Of a stretch of DNA of 64,000 nt, positions 40,068 through 49,039 are shown piece after piece. The notes under the pieces were generated by a model. The model was not told the origin of the DNA, searched no databases, and saw only the letters and a program-made list of their open reading frames with translations. This DNA is from Streptomyces sp. 1-11. GTDB lineage: Bacteria > Actinomycetota > Actinomycetes > Streptomycetales > Streptomycetaceae. A program made the position numbers and the translations under genes. The stretch is taken from contig NZ_BJTV01000003.1 of NCBI RefSeq assembly GCF_007176755.1, positions 248,001 through 312,000 on the forward strand, written 5' to 3'. Each line of letters starts with the position of its first letter. Position 1 is the stretch's first letter.

Positions 40068-41012
40068 TCAGTAGCCCTCCTCCTCCACCGGCCGGCTGCG
40101 GCCCGGCTCGGGCAGTTCGGCCATCTCGGACCGCACCACCAGCACGTCGCCGATGAACAGGTCGTAGACCAGGATGCCGATCACGCCGCCGACCAGCGGC
40201 CCGACGATCGGGATCCACCAGTACGCGCTGTACGAGCCGGCCACACTGCCCGGGAAGGCCAGACTGTTCCAGCCCGCCGCCCAGGTGAACAGCCGCGGCC
40301 CGAAGTCGCGGGCCGGGTTGATGGCGTAACCCGCGTTCGCGCCGTACGACATGCCGATCGCGACGACGACGAAGCCGACGATCAGCGGTGCGAGGTTGGC
40401 CTTCACGGCCTGGTTGCGCAGGTCGAGGACGGCGGCGATCAGCATCAGCAGGAAGGCGGTGCCGACGATCTGGTCGATCAGCGGTCCCCAGATCCCGCCG
40501 TGGAAATACGGGGCCGGGAAGGTCGCGAAGATGGAGAACGTGGCGTTGGTGTGCCCGTTCACCTTCGGGCCCGGGACCGCGGCGTCGAAGGCGTTGATCG
40601 CCTGGTGGTAGACCAGGTAGACCAGCGCGGCCCCGGCGAACGCGCCCACGATCTGCGCGAACCAGTACGGCAGCACCTTGACCCAGGGGAACCCGCGGCG
40701 CACGGCCATGGCCAGCGTCACCGCCGGGTTGATGTGGGCGCCGCTGACGCCTCCGGCCACGTAGACGCCGAAGACGACGGCGAAGCCCCAGCCCCAGGCG
40801 ACCAGCAGCCAGTCACCGGCCGCGAGGAAGATCGTCGTGGGGGTGGCGGCACGGCCCGAGCCGGGCAGTGCCGCGACGGCCATCGCGACCACGCCGCAGC
40901 CGAAGGAGATCAGGACGAAGGTCCCCAGGAACTCCGCCAGGCACTCGCCCAGCAGACCTCCCCGGCTTCTGAGCCGGGAGGGCTTGATGAGCGAAGGTAT
41001 TTCCACAGCCAT
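40068..41012 (-). CDS. Aquaglyceroporin / glycerol facilitator (MIP family)
   Basis: A 314-residue channel. ATG 41012 after GAGGGGGC is chosen over the longer frame to 41063. Six membrane helices, with NPA motifs HINPAVTLAM and GYAINPARDFGPRL; the Asp after the second NPA marks glycerol-conducting members. Lets glycerol and similar small polyols cross the cytoplasmic membrane. No glycerol kinase or dehydrogenase gene adjoins it, so it stands alone. Confidence 0.93.
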   Translation of the reverse strand: MAVEIPSLIKPSRLRSRGGLLGECLAEFLGTFVLISFGCGVVAMAVAALPGSGRAATPTTIFLAAGDWLLVAWGWGFAVVFGVYVAGGVSGAHINPAVTLAMAVRRGFPWVKVLPYWFAQIVGAFAGAALVYLVYHQAINAFDAAVPGPKVNGHTNATFSIFATFPAPYFHGGIWGPLIDQIVGTAFLLMLIAAVLDLRNQAVKANLAPLIVGFVVVAIGMSYGANAGYAINPARDFGPRLFTWAAGWNSLAFPGSVAGSYSAYWWIPIVGPLVGGVIGILVYDLFIGDVLVVRSEMAELPEPGRSRPVEEEGY

Positions 41013-41112
41013 TGAGGCCCCCTCGAAGAGAGCGATGCGGCCAACATCACCATATTGGCCCACAAATGCTCTTCACGCAGGGCAGCGCTCGGTGGCCCGT
41101 CCGCCTGCGGCT

Positions 41113-41787
41113 TCAGCTGTCGAGGTCGTCGGCGTAGTGCCGGAACCCGCGCCGGTCGCGGTGCATGGCCCACAGGGTGTCCGCCAGCACGGACGGGTCC
41201 TTGCGCACGTGACCCGGCGTGATCGACCCCGGGATCACCAGTTGGGCGACGTGGATGCCCTCACCGGCCAGCCGGTCGTGCAGCAGGTGCCCGTAGGCGC
41301 TCTCCGCGGCGAACGCGATGGAGGTGCCGGCCCGGTCCGGATGGGGCACGGCCGCCGTACCGCCGTTGACGAGGAGGATGGTCCCGCGGCCCAGCTCCCG
41401 CATGCCGGGCAGCACCTGCTGCACCGCCGCGACCGGCCCGTACACCGAGAACTCGATGGGCCCGAGCAGGTCCCGGGGCCCGGTCTCCAGCACCGGCCGC
41501 ATGAAGTCCCGGTGCGGCACCGGACTGTACTGCAGCACCTCCACGGTCCCCAGGGCGGCGCCCGCGTCGCGCAGCGCGGCCGTCAGCTCCTCCGGCCGGC
41601 GCACGTCGGCGGCGAAACCGCGCGCGGTGACCCCGTCCCCGGCCAGCTCGCGGACCAGGTCGTCCAGCCGGCCCGGATCGCGCGCGAGCAGCGCGACGTC
41701 GTACCCCTCGCGCCCGAACCGGCGGGCGACGGCGGCCCCGAGCCCGGGCCCGGCCCCGACGACGGCGATGACACTCACGCCAGGCAT
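41113..41787 (-). CDS. Short-chain dehydrogenase-like protein, atypical active site
   Basis: A 224-residue Rossmann protein: VIAVVGAGPGLGAAVARRFG at the N-terminus and LLVNGGTAA near residue 134. Where SDR enzymes carry Tyr-x3-Lys, this sequence has IAFAAESAYGHLL, without the motif, so normal dehydrogenase chemistry is doubtful. It may be a catalytically altered or NAD-binding regulatory SDR. No operon partner is evident. Confidence 0.85.
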   Translation of the reverse strand: MPGVSVIAVVGAGPGLGAAVARRFGREGYDVALLARDPGRLDDLVRELAGDGVTARGFAADVRRPEELTAALRDAGAALGTVEVLQYSPVPHRDFMRPVLETGPRDLLGPIEFSVYGPVAAVQQVLPGMRELGRGTILLVNGGTAAVPHPDRAGTSIAFAAESAYGHLLHDRLAGEGIHVAQLVIPGSITPGHVRKDPSVLADTLWAMHRDRRGFRHYADDLDS

Positions 41788-41862
41788 CCTCCTCGTACCG
41801 CGGCCGCCCCACCACCCGCACGCCGGCGGGACCGCCGTCCGGGCCGCGGCGCGGGTACCCCG

Positions 41863-42579
41863 TCACCCGCCGGCGACGCCCGCCAGCCCCTGCCGCGCGT
41901 CCTCTTCCCGGCCCTGCCGGATCCGCTCCACCTGCGCGGCGCTGACGGCCCGCACCGCGACCGCCCCCGCCACGGCGGCCCCGACCACGGCGGCGTCGGC
42001 GGCGAGCAGCGGCCATATCCCGTGGTAGGCCCGCGCGATGGTCTCGTCGGGGGAGTCGCGGGACACGATCCCGGCCCCGCCGAACATGCCGGCCAGCCAG
42101 AGCGCCCACCACACGTTGACGGAGCGGGGCAGCCTGCGTTCCGGGGCGGTGGCCCGGAAGGCGTCCGCGACAATCCCGCGCGGGAACCAGAGGTTCACGA
42201 CGGGCACGATCCACCCGAGGTACACCCAGATCCCGAGGTACTTCGGCGTCCGCCCCGACAGCATCCGCGCGTTGTCCCGCACCCGCCACAGCCAGGCCAG
42301 GAACAGCAGCGCGCACACGAAGGCGACGCCACCGTCCACTGAGGTCACGACGTGGTACGAGTCCTCCAGCCCGTTGAGCGGCCGGTGCAGGCCGTCGCCC
42401 TGGTCCGGCGGCCCCGAGGCGGGCTCCCCCGCCGCGGCCAGCCTGATCTCCCAGATCCCCCGCACCAGCCAGGCGGCCCCGGCGGCCAGCAGCGCGCCGG
42501 CGGTCAGCGCGCCGAACGTCCGGACGGGCCGCGTCCCGGGCCGCACGCGCGCGGCCGCCTCCCCCATGTCTTCGTCCAC
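41863..42579 (-). CDS. DUF4328-type membrane protein
   Basis: About 238 residues from GTG 42579, which follows AGGATGGG; an in-frame ATG at 42597 is also possible. Four or five transmembrane helices, with the DUF4328 landmarks LNGLEDSYHVVTSVDGGVAF, AWLWRVRDNARMLSGR, and KYLGIWVYLGWIVPVVNLWFPRG. These proteins are common actinobacterial membrane proteins of unknown role. It lies just downstream of the SigE-family unit on the same strand. Confidence 0.85.
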   Translation of the reverse strand: MDEDMGEAAARVRPGTRPVRTFGALTAGALLAAGAAWLVRGIWEIRLAAAGEPASGPPDQGDGLHRPLNGLEDSYHVVTSVDGGVAFVCALLFLAWLWRVRDNARMLSGRTPKYLGIWVYLGWIVPVVNLWFPRGIVADAFRATAPERRLPRSVNVWWALWLAGMFGGAGIVSRDSPDETIARAYHGIWPLLAADAAVVGAAVAGAVAVRAVSAAQVERIRQGREEDARQGLAGVAGG

Positions 42580-42604
42580 GGGCCCATCCTGACGCATCGC
42601 CCGC

Positions 42605-43909
42605 TCAGCTCGTGAAGAACCCCTCGTCGAGCGCGATCTCCTGCAGCCGGTCCAGGCTCAGCTCCGGGCGGGGGCGGGTCACCGGAGTGCTCTCCGCATA
42701 GGAGTTGATCTCGCGGACCGTCACCCGGCGCCCGTCGGGGCGGAGGGTGTCGACCAGCCAGACCGAGGCGGGGCCGCCCTTCTCCGAACGGGTCCTGACC
42801 CGCTTGATCCGGGTGCCGTCGGGCAGGGTCCCGGCCTCGCAGCCGTCCGGAGCGCCGGCGCAGCCCATGCGGCGGGCGAGGAGCGCGGTCATGCCGTACT
42901 GGACGTCGACCTCCACCATGTTCCTGCCCCGGCCGTCGTCGTGGACCAACTGGACCAGCCCGGCGCCGCTGTTCACGTCGGAGACGGTGCCCCGGGGCAG
43001 GTGGGACCGCAGGACCCTGGTCAGGCGGGCGCCGTCGGCCCGGTCGGTGCGGGCCGGGCCGCCGGGGGCGCCGTCCCGGGCCGGCAGCGCGTCGATCGCC
43101 CTGTCCCACGCCGGGCTGCGCACGATCGCCGTGAGCTGGGCGGTCGACAGCAGCGGGTCGGCTCCCCCGGTGGCGCCCTTCTCACCGCCGCCGCCGAACT
43201 CCTGTGCCGTGACCTGCGCTCCGCCGGCGGTCGTCAGGACCACGTACCAGCGCTTCTGGCCGGTGTCGCTGCTGGGATAGGTGAAGGACTCGGTGGTGCT
43301 GAGCACGGCGCCGCCGGGGAGCCTGCGGGTGGTGCACTTGTCGTAGGGCCGCGCCTCCACCGGCAGGCACCCGCTCGCGCCCTGCTGGTCGGCGGGGAGG
43401 CCGGGGGACAGCCGCGCGACGCTGACGTCGACGCCGGACGATCCGGCCGCGGTGGAGTAGGTGAGCTGGGCCCTGGGCCAGACCTCCGGTCCGTCGGACC
43501 GGGAGCCCTGGCCCGAGGCCGCGGACACCGTGCCGCCGGGGGGCAGCAGGCTCTTCAGGATGCGGACCATCTCGTCGCCGCTGATCGACGACGGTGCCTG
43601 GGCGGAGGAGCCGGAGGAGCCGGGGGCGGAGGAGCCGGGGGCGCCCGCCGAGGCCTCGGCGCCGGTCCGGCCGCCGGTTCCGCGCCAGGTGCCGAGGGCG
43701 TCCGTGGCCGTCAGCGTGCCGCCCACGGCGACCACCGTGACGGCCGCGGCGGCGATCCGGGCGGCGCCGAGCAGGCGCATCCGGCGGCCCCGGGCGACGG
43801 AGCGCTTCACCAGGTCGGCCGAGTGGGGCGGGAACTCGTCGCTCGCCCCGCGCAGGGCGTGGGTCACGCGTTCCTCGAAGTCGTCGGTGCGGTCCTCGTC
43901 GCGTCGCAT
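42605..43909 (-). CDS. Membrane protein paired with a SigE-family sigma factor
   Basis: A 434-residue protein. N-terminal cytoplasmic part (FEERVTHALRGASDEFPPHSADLVKRSVARGRR) is followed by one transmembrane helix at about 45-70 and a long extracellular region with Ser/Gly linker and two related halves (MVRILKSLLPPGGTVSAASG and LTRVLRSHLPRGTVSDVNSG). It follows the sigma gene by 54 bases, the typical position of an anti-sigma factor or membrane partner in this family. No zinc motif is visible. Role inferred from context. Confidence 0.8.
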   Translation of the reverse strand: MRRDEDRTDDFEERVTHALRGASDEFPPHSADLVKRSVARGRRMRLLGAARIAAAAVTVVAVGGTLTATDALGTWRGTGGRTGAEASAGAPGSSAPGSSGSSAQAPSSISGDEMVRILKSLLPPGGTVSAASGQGSRSDGPEVWPRAQLTYSTAAGSSGVDVSVARLSPGLPADQQGASGCLPVEARPYDKCTTRRLPGGAVLSTTESFTYPSSDTGQKRWYVVLTTAGGAQVTAQEFGGGGEKGATGGADPLLSTAQLTAIVRSPAWDRAIDALPARDGAPGGPARTDRADGARLTRVLRSHLPRGTVSDVNSGAGLVQLVHDDGRGRNMVEVDVQYGMTALLARRMGCAGAPDGCEAGTLPDGTRIKRVRTRSEKGGPASVWLVDTLRPDGRRVTVREINSYAESTPVTRPRPELSLDRLQEIALDEGFFTS

Positions 43910-43963
43910 GGCGGGTGTGGTCTCCGTTCGTCGGGGGAGGTAGGTGGGACGGCGCCGGATCCG

Positions 43964-44461
43964 TCAGGCGGCCAGGTCGGCCAACTGGCCGCCGAGGAGC
44001 GTGCGCAGCCGTTGCAGGGCGCGCTTGCTCTGGGCCCGGACGGCTCCGGGGGACATCCGCAGGACCTGTGCGGTGTCGTCCACCGAGCGGTCCTCCCAGT
44101 AGCGGAGCACCAGCACGGCGCGGTCCCTGGCGGTCATCCGCGCGAGCCCGTCCAGCAGGGCCATGCGCAGTTCCGCGTCCCGGGCAGGTCCGGCGGCGTC
44201 CGGCAGCCGGTCGCTGGGGCGCTCGGTGGAGCTGCGGAGCCGGCGCTGGGAGAGGAAGGTCCGCACCAGCACGGTGTCGGCGTAGGCCACCGGTGAGCCC
44301 GCGCGGCTGACCCGCCGCCAGGAGCGGTACATCTTGGCCAGGGTCTCCTGCACCAGGTCCTCGGCGAGGTGCCAGTCGCCCGTGAGCAGGCACGCGGTGC
44401 GGAACAGCGGTCCGCTGCGGGCGATCGCGAACTCCAGGTAGTCCGCTGGTGCTTCCCTCAC
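43964..44461 (-). CDS. SigE-family ECF sigma factor
   Basis: A 165-residue factor, GTG 44461. Region 2: LTGDWHLAEDLVQETLAKMY, with SPVAYADTVLVRTFLSQRR. Region 4: LARMTARDRAVLVLRYWEDR followed by SVDDTAQVLRMSPGAVRAQSKRAL. This matches the SigE-type actinobacterial group with a membrane protein downstream. It probably answers envelope cues through that partner. Confidence 0.93.
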   Translation of the reverse strand: MREAPADYLEFAIARSGPLFRTACLLTGDWHLAEDLVQETLAKMYRSWRRVSRAGSPVAYADTVLVRTFLSQRRLRSSTERPSDRLPDAAGPARDAELRMALLDGLARMTARDRAVLVLRYWEDRSVDDTAQVLRMSPGAVRAQSKRALQRLRTLLGGQLADLAA

Positions 44462-44543
44462 CGTGTGTCCCTTCGTGGTCGGACGTCACCCCTTACACGC
44501 GACGGGGGCACCGCCGCGTTACGGGTCCGCGGCCACCGCCCGG

Positions 44544-44591
44544 AAAAAGGCCCCGGCCCGGGCACCGTCGTGCGGTGTCCGGGCCGGGGCC
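44544..44591 (-). terminator. Intrinsic terminator of the Ig-repeat gene
   Basis: An 18-bp stem (GGTGTCCGGGCCGGGGCC against 44549-44566, one G-U pair) with a 7-base loop. On the minus strand it is followed by a run of five T (AAAAA at 44544-44548). It lies 16 bases after the stop of the large secreted protein. This is one of the few terminators here with a T-run. Confidence 0.88.
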
Positions 44592-44606
44592 CCGGTGCGG
44601 GAAAGG

Positions 44607-47165
44607 TCAGGTTCTGACCGTGAGGTGGAGCCAGGAGCTCCAGGTGGACAGGTTGGCGGTGTCCGTCTTGCCGTGCACGTACTCGGTGCGGACGCGGAAG
44701 CGGTGGCCCGTGGCGTTGGTGAGGGTCAGCTTCGTCACCGCGGTGCTGTGCGCGTCGAGGGCGAAGCAGCCCGACGTGGTGAGCGTGTGCCAGGCGCCGC
44801 CGTAGTGCTCCTGGGCCTGGAAGCGCTGGCACTGGCCGGGCTTGGCGGGCGTCACGGTCGCGGTCACCTGCGGCTTCACCGTGTGGTGGTAGACGCGGTA
44901 GGTGGTGCCGCCGTACGTGGTGCTCGTGTAGTAGCCGCTGAGCTTCCCGGTGACCTTCGCGTAGGCGGAGACGGCGCGGGCCGCGGTCGCCGGGGCGTAG
45001 CGGTAGTCGCCGGCGTAGGACGCCGTGAAGGTGGTGCCACGGCTGAGCCGGTACGTCGCCGACAGGTTGCCCTTGCCGTCCACCGTGCCGGTCTTCAGCA
45101 GGGTCTTGGCGCCGCCGCCGGGCTGGGCGTACAGCGAGACCGTGCGGCCGTTGTACGTGGTGCCGAGGTGGGCGGTGACGGTGGCCGTCGCGCCGTACGC
45201 GTACGTGGACGCGCCGGTCGAGACGGTCAGGGCCGTCCTGGCCCGGGAGACCTGGACGATCGCGGAGGCGGTGGCCGCCTGGTGGGAGGCGTCCCCGGGG
45301 TAGCCGACCGTGTAGGTGGCGGGGCCGCCGACGGTCGGTGTGTCCTCGACGGTGAGCGTGCCGTCGGTGCCCACGGGCGCGGTCCAGGTCACGGGCGTCG
45401 TGGTGTGCGCGGCGTCCGTGCGGGAGACGGTGACCTTCTCACCCGCGGTGTAGGGCGCGTCGTCGAGCGAGCCGGTGAAGGACAGGGCGGCGGCGCGGGC
45501 GGCGGTGCCGGGCGCCTTCAGCGTCAGCGCCGGGGCGTACGGCGAGACCTGCACGGACGCGTCGGAGGACGTCGGCTGGTGCGTGAAGTCCCCCGCGTAC
45601 GACAGGTGGTAGGTGAACCTGCCGGAGGCGCCGGGGGCGTCCCGGACGGTGAACTCGGTGGTGGCCGGGTCCACCGGGACCGGCGGGAGGTCCTCGGTGT
45701 CCTGGGTGTCCTCGTTCGTCCTGGACACCTGGACGGTGGTGCCCTGCGGCAGGCTGCCGAGGCCGAACTGGCTGGTGAGCGAGCCGGTGAAGGCCACCGC
45801 GTGCGGCGACGCCGAGCTGATCTCCGGGAACGGGATGCTGGTGGCCAGCCGCGCCACGTGCACCGTCAGCGAGGCCGAAGCGGCCCGGTGCGCGGCGTCG
45901 CCCGCGTAGCTCACCTGGTAGGTGTACGCGCCCTCCTCCGGCCGGGTGTCGCCGATGGTGAACGATCCGTCGGCGCCGACCCGGGCGTCGGGCAGCGCCG
46001 TGCCGTCGCGGGTGACCTGGAGCGGGGCGCCGGCGGGGACGGCGCCCCCGGTGCTCAGCGACCCGGTGACCGTGTACTGCTCGGTGGGGACCGCGTACCC
46101 GGGGTGGGTCAGCGAGAGCTCGGTGTCGGTGAGCTTGGCGCCGCCGAGCACGTTGAGGGCGTAGGCGCCCGCGGAGTCCCGGGTGACGGCGTAGAGGGTC
46201 GCCCCGTCGGCTCCCCAGGCCAGCCCGTCCGGGGCCAGGGTGCCGGACGGGAAGGTGAGGTGGTTCTCCGCGACGGTCTTCGAGCCGGCGTACACGTAGA
46301 CCCCGGCGCCGGAGCCGGCCGAGCTGCCCACGGCGATCGTCCCGTCGGCGTCGGCCGCGAGGGAGTTGGGGCCGGAGTACATCCCGCCGGCGTAGTACAC
46401 GGCGGGATCGGCGGGGCTCAGGTCCGAGGTGCCGTAGACGTGCGGGGCCGGCTGCTGGACGGCGGCGAGCAGGACCCGCCCGCCGTCGCCGGTGACCTGG
46501 AAACCGGTCGCCGTGCCGCCGTACACCTCGGTGTCCGCCCTGACCGACGCGGTCGGGGCGGAGACGTCGAAGGTGGCCACGTGGCTGAGGTTGCCCTGCG
46601 GCTCCTCGGCCGCGAGCACTCCGCCGCCGGCGGCGAGCAGGGGCGCGACCGCCCACTGCGACATCGACGGCTGCCCGGTCGCGACCGGGTCGGCGGCCGA
46701 CGGGTCCACGGAGCCGATGGCCCCCTTGCCGCCGGCCGTGTGCCCGTACCAGACCCGGCCGCCCGCCACCGCGACGGAGACCGGGGCGCTGCCGGCGCCG
46801 GTCGGCCAGCGGGTGGACTCGCTGAGGTTCGCCGTGTCGACGGCGGCGACGGCGTCCCCGTCGGCCAGGGCCGCGAAGAGGGTGCCGCCGTCGGCCGACA
46901 GGGCCAGGCCGGTGGCGCCCTGCTCACCGGTGATGGTGGTGACCGGGGCGCCGTTCAGGTCGGTCACCACGATGCCGTCCGAACCGGCGCCCTGGCTGAG
47001 GAAGATGTGCCGGTGGGCGGTGTCCACCAGCATGTGGGAGTAGTGGGCCAGCGGCAGCGGCGCGGTGCCGTCGGCCTGGGCGGCGGCTCCGGTGAGGCCC
47101 ACGGTGGCAGTGGTCAGCCCCGCGACGACCGATATCGCCGTCGTGAGCGGGACCCGCTTGTGCAT
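44607..47165 (-). CDS. Large secreted protein with beta-propeller-like N-terminus and Ig-like repeats
   Basis: An 852-residue protein starting ATG 47165 with a clear signal peptide (MHKRVPLTTAISVVAGLTTA...AQADG). Residues about 35-370 have repeated blade-like segments (IVVTDLNGAPVTTI, GLALSADGGTLFAALADGDA, VAAVDTANL) as in YVTN/PQQ-like propellers. Residues about 380-700 contain at least five Ig-like units with YTYQVSYAGDAAHRAASASL-type motifs. The C-terminal 120 residues hold Cys-containing GQCQRFQAQEHYGG. No sortase or peptidoglycan-binding motif is seen. Presumably a surface or extracellular adhesive protein. Confidence 0.88.
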   Translation of the reverse strand: MHKRVPLTTAISVVAGLTTATVGLTGAAAQADGTAPLPLAHYSHMLVDTAHRHIFLSQGAGSDGIVVTDLNGAPVTTITGEQGATGLALSADGGTLFAALADGDAVAAVDTANLSESTRWPTGAGSAPVSVAVAGGRVWYGHTAGGKGAIGSVDPSAADPVATGQPSMSQWAVAPLLAAGGGVLAAEEPQGNLSHVATFDVSAPTASVRADTEVYGGTATGFQVTGDGGRVLLAAVQQPAPHVYGTSDLSPADPAVYYAGGMYSGPNSLAADADGTIAVGSSAGSGAGVYVYAGSKTVAENHLTFPSGTLAPDGLAWGADGATLYAVTRDSAGAYALNVLGGAKLTDTELSLTHPGYAVPTEQYTVTGSLSTGGAVPAGAPLQVTRDGTALPDARVGADGSFTIGDTRPEEGAYTYQVSYAGDAAHRAASASLTVHVARLATSIPFPEISSASPHAVAFTGSLTSQFGLGSLPQGTTVQVSRTNEDTQDTEDLPPVPVDPATTEFTVRDAPGASGRFTYHLSYAGDFTHQPTSSDASVQVSPYAPALTLKAPGTAARAAALSFTGSLDDAPYTAGEKVTVSRTDAAHTTTPVTWTAPVGTDGTLTVEDTPTVGGPATYTVGYPGDASHQAATASAIVQVSRARTALTVSTGASTYAYGATATVTAHLGTTYNGRTVSLYAQPGGGAKTLLKTGTVDGKGNLSATYRLSRGTTFTASYAGDYRYAPATAARAVSAYAKVTGKLSGYYTSTTYGGTTYRVYHHTVKPQVTATVTPAKPGQCQRFQAQEHYGGAWHTLTTSGCFALDAHSTAVTKLTLTNATGHRFRVRTEYVHGKTDTANLSTWSSWLHLTVRT

Positions 47166-47244
47166 GGTGTTCCTCGGCTCGGGTGGAGTAGTGGATCAGG
47201 TCCGGACGATAGCGCCCGGCGCCGACAGCCCCGGGCGGCACGGC

Positions 47245-47931
47245 TCAGGCCATCCAGAAGAAGACCGCCGTCATCCGCTTCCGCGCCTGCTCGCGGCCGA
47301 AGTAACCCGTCGCGCTGTGCACCAGGTTGGCGTTGTACAGGAGCAGCCGGTTGTACCGGTGCGGGACGCGGACGTCCTCCTCGAAGGCGTCGGCGGCCAC
47401 GAAGCGGGTGCCCAGCGCCTCTACGAGGTTGTTGTGCGGCGCCTGGACGACGTTGCCGCCGAGCCGGCCGCCGGGCAGGGACTGGCGGTAGAAGCTGGTG
47501 CCGCAGTCCCTGGGCCCGTCCGGGTTGAGGTACAGCACGGCCGCGTACCGGCACAGCGCGCGCGAGTCGGTGTGCGGGCGGGGCTCGCTCTCGCCCTCGC
47601 CGACCACCTGTACGCAGTTGTGGTTCAGGGTGCCGCCGCCCGGGGCCTGCTGGACCCACAGCCTCCCGGCCCCGGTCGCCTGCCGCACCAGCCGTTCCAC
47701 GCGGGCGAGTTCCGGGGCTTGAAGGCCGGGCATGGCGCGCAGTCCGGGCCAGGTCTCGGCGGTGTACGGATAACCCCTGGTCCAGTCGTCCCGGGCCAGG
47801 CACCGCTCGCGTACGGCGCCGGGGTCGGGGAGGACGTCGTCCAGCACCCAGTAGTCACGGCCCCTGGTGGGCTTGCGGTAGGGCAGCACGGGCAGCGCGG
47901 CGGGCGTCCCGGGGGACGGCGGTGGGGGCAT
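47245..47931 (-). CDS. DUF6445-like putative 2-oxoglutarate/iron oxygenase
   Basis: A 228-residue protein. Metal-site pattern: PRPHTDSRALCRYAAVLYLN (His-x-Asp), and later YNRLLLYNANLVHSATGYFG (distal His), with Arg in the C-terminal ARKRMTAVFF. This resembles prolyl-hydroxylase-like and DUF6445 proteins. The N-terminal part is FWVLDD-like (RDYWVLDDVLPDPGAV). Substrate unknown; no biosynthetic cluster surrounds it. Confidence 0.8.
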   Translation of the reverse strand: MPPPPSPGTPAALPVLPYRKPTRGRDYWVLDDVLPDPGAVRERCLARDDWTRGYPYTAETWPGLRAMPGLQAPELARVERLVRQATGAGRLWVQQAPGGGTLNHNCVQVVGEGESEPRPHTDSRALCRYAAVLYLNPDGPRDCGTSFYRQSLPGGRLGGNVVQAPHNNLVEALGTRFVAADAFEEDVRVPHRYNRLLLYNANLVHSATGYFGREQARKRMTAVFFWMA

Positions 47932-48214
47932 GCCGCGAATCTAGGACCGCCCCCGGTCTGCCTTCTCCCGGCGGAGGGTCAACCTTCGCCCAACCGTTTG
48001 CCATCTACATCTATCGATCGCCAACGGATCGCAATCACCGGGCGCCGGCGCCCCGCGCGGGAACCGCTCGGAGGGTCGCCGGGCCCCGCCGCCGGAACCG
48101 CGCGGAGTTTTTGCCCTCGGCACAGAGACGATCGGCCTCCGCGTCCGTACTGCTGTGCGTCCGAACTGCCCGCGTAGCGAAGGGGGCAGGCTCCACGACC
48201 GGGCAGGAGGCACG

Positions 48215-49006
48215 GTGCGCTTTTCGCGGAACGCGACGGGAACTCTCTTCGTGGGCGGTGCGATGGCCCTGACACTCGGCGCGCTCGCCTACCCGAGCAT
48301 GCTCGGCCTGAACACCGTCTCCACGTCCCAGACACGGATCATCGCCCAGACCCAGTGGGGGCCGCTCACCGAGGGCGACCGGGACTTCGTGGTCAGGGTG
48401 CGGGCCGCCGGCCTGTGGGAGTACCCGCTCGGCCAGATCGGGCTGCAGAAGGGCGCCTCCAAGGGCGTCCTGGAGGCCAGCAAGCACCTGGTCGACGGGC
48501 ACGCCGCACTGGACGCGAGCTGCCGCAAGATCGCGCCGATGCTGAACATCACCCTGCCCAACGTGGCCAGCCCCCAGCAGGAGGGCTTCGTCACCCAGCT
48601 CAAGGCGGAGAGCGGCAAGGCGTTCGACACCGACTTCGCCAACATCCTGCGGATGACGCACGGCTCCATCTTCAACTCGATCGCCAAGATCCGCTCCACC
48701 ACCAAGAACTCGCTGGTGCGCGCCCTCGCGGACCAGGCGAACGACACCGTGCTGGACCACATGACGGTGATGGAGAAGACCGGCCTGGTCGACTTCGACC
48801 AGACCATCTTCCAGCAGACGACCCCGCCGAAGCTGCCCTCCGACAACCTCACCCCGCCCCCGCCGCCCGCGGGCCAGCCGGAGGTGGTGCTCACCCCGCC
48901 GCCGAACGCCACCTCCACCCCGCTGAACCTCAGCGGCCTGACCGGCGACGGCGGCGGCTCCGGCGGCAACGCCCCGGCGCCCACGCCCACTCCGACCGTG
49001 GGCTAG
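48215..49006 (+). CDS. DUF4142-domain exported protein
   Basis: A 263-residue protein. GTG 48215 after GGAGG is chosen over the longer frame. It has an N-terminal transmembrane/signal helix (ATGTLFVGGAMALTLGALAY), a DUF4142 domain at about 50-200 (LTEGDRDFVVRVRAAGLWEY, LGQIGLQKGA, HLVDGHAALDASCRKIA, GSIFNSIAKIRSTTKNSLV), then a Pro/Thr/Gly-rich tail. The domain is a four-helix ferritin-like bundle of unknown role. The 280-base upstream gap (47932-48214) holds no gene I can support. Confidence 0.88.
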   Translation: MRFSRNATGTLFVGGAMALTLGALAYPSMLGLNTVSTSQTRIIAQTQWGPLTEGDRDFVVRVRAAGLWEYPLGQIGLQKGASKGVLEASKHLVDGHAALDASCRKIAPMLNITLPNVASPQQEGFVTQLKAESGKAFDTDFANILRMTHGSIFNSIAKIRSTTKNSLVRALADQANDTVLDHMTVMEKTGLVDFDQTIFQQTTPPKLPSDNLTPPPPPAGQPEVVLTPPPNATSTPLNLSGLTGDGGGSGGNAPAPTPTPTVG

Positions 49007-49039
49007 GTGTATTGATCACGAGGGCTCCCGCCGGATCCC

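Noticed and set aside
41113..41787. Ordinary SDR dehydrogenase annotation
   Set aside because: The Tyr-x3-Lys active site is missing, so I list it as an SDR-like protein of uncertain chemistry instead.
44463..47528. A 1021-codon open frame on the plus strand opposite the Ig-repeat protein
   Set aside because: It is the GC-rich shadow of the minus-strand gene 44607-47165. Its composition is Gly/Arg/Val-rich without domains, and it lacks a start with ribosome binding site.
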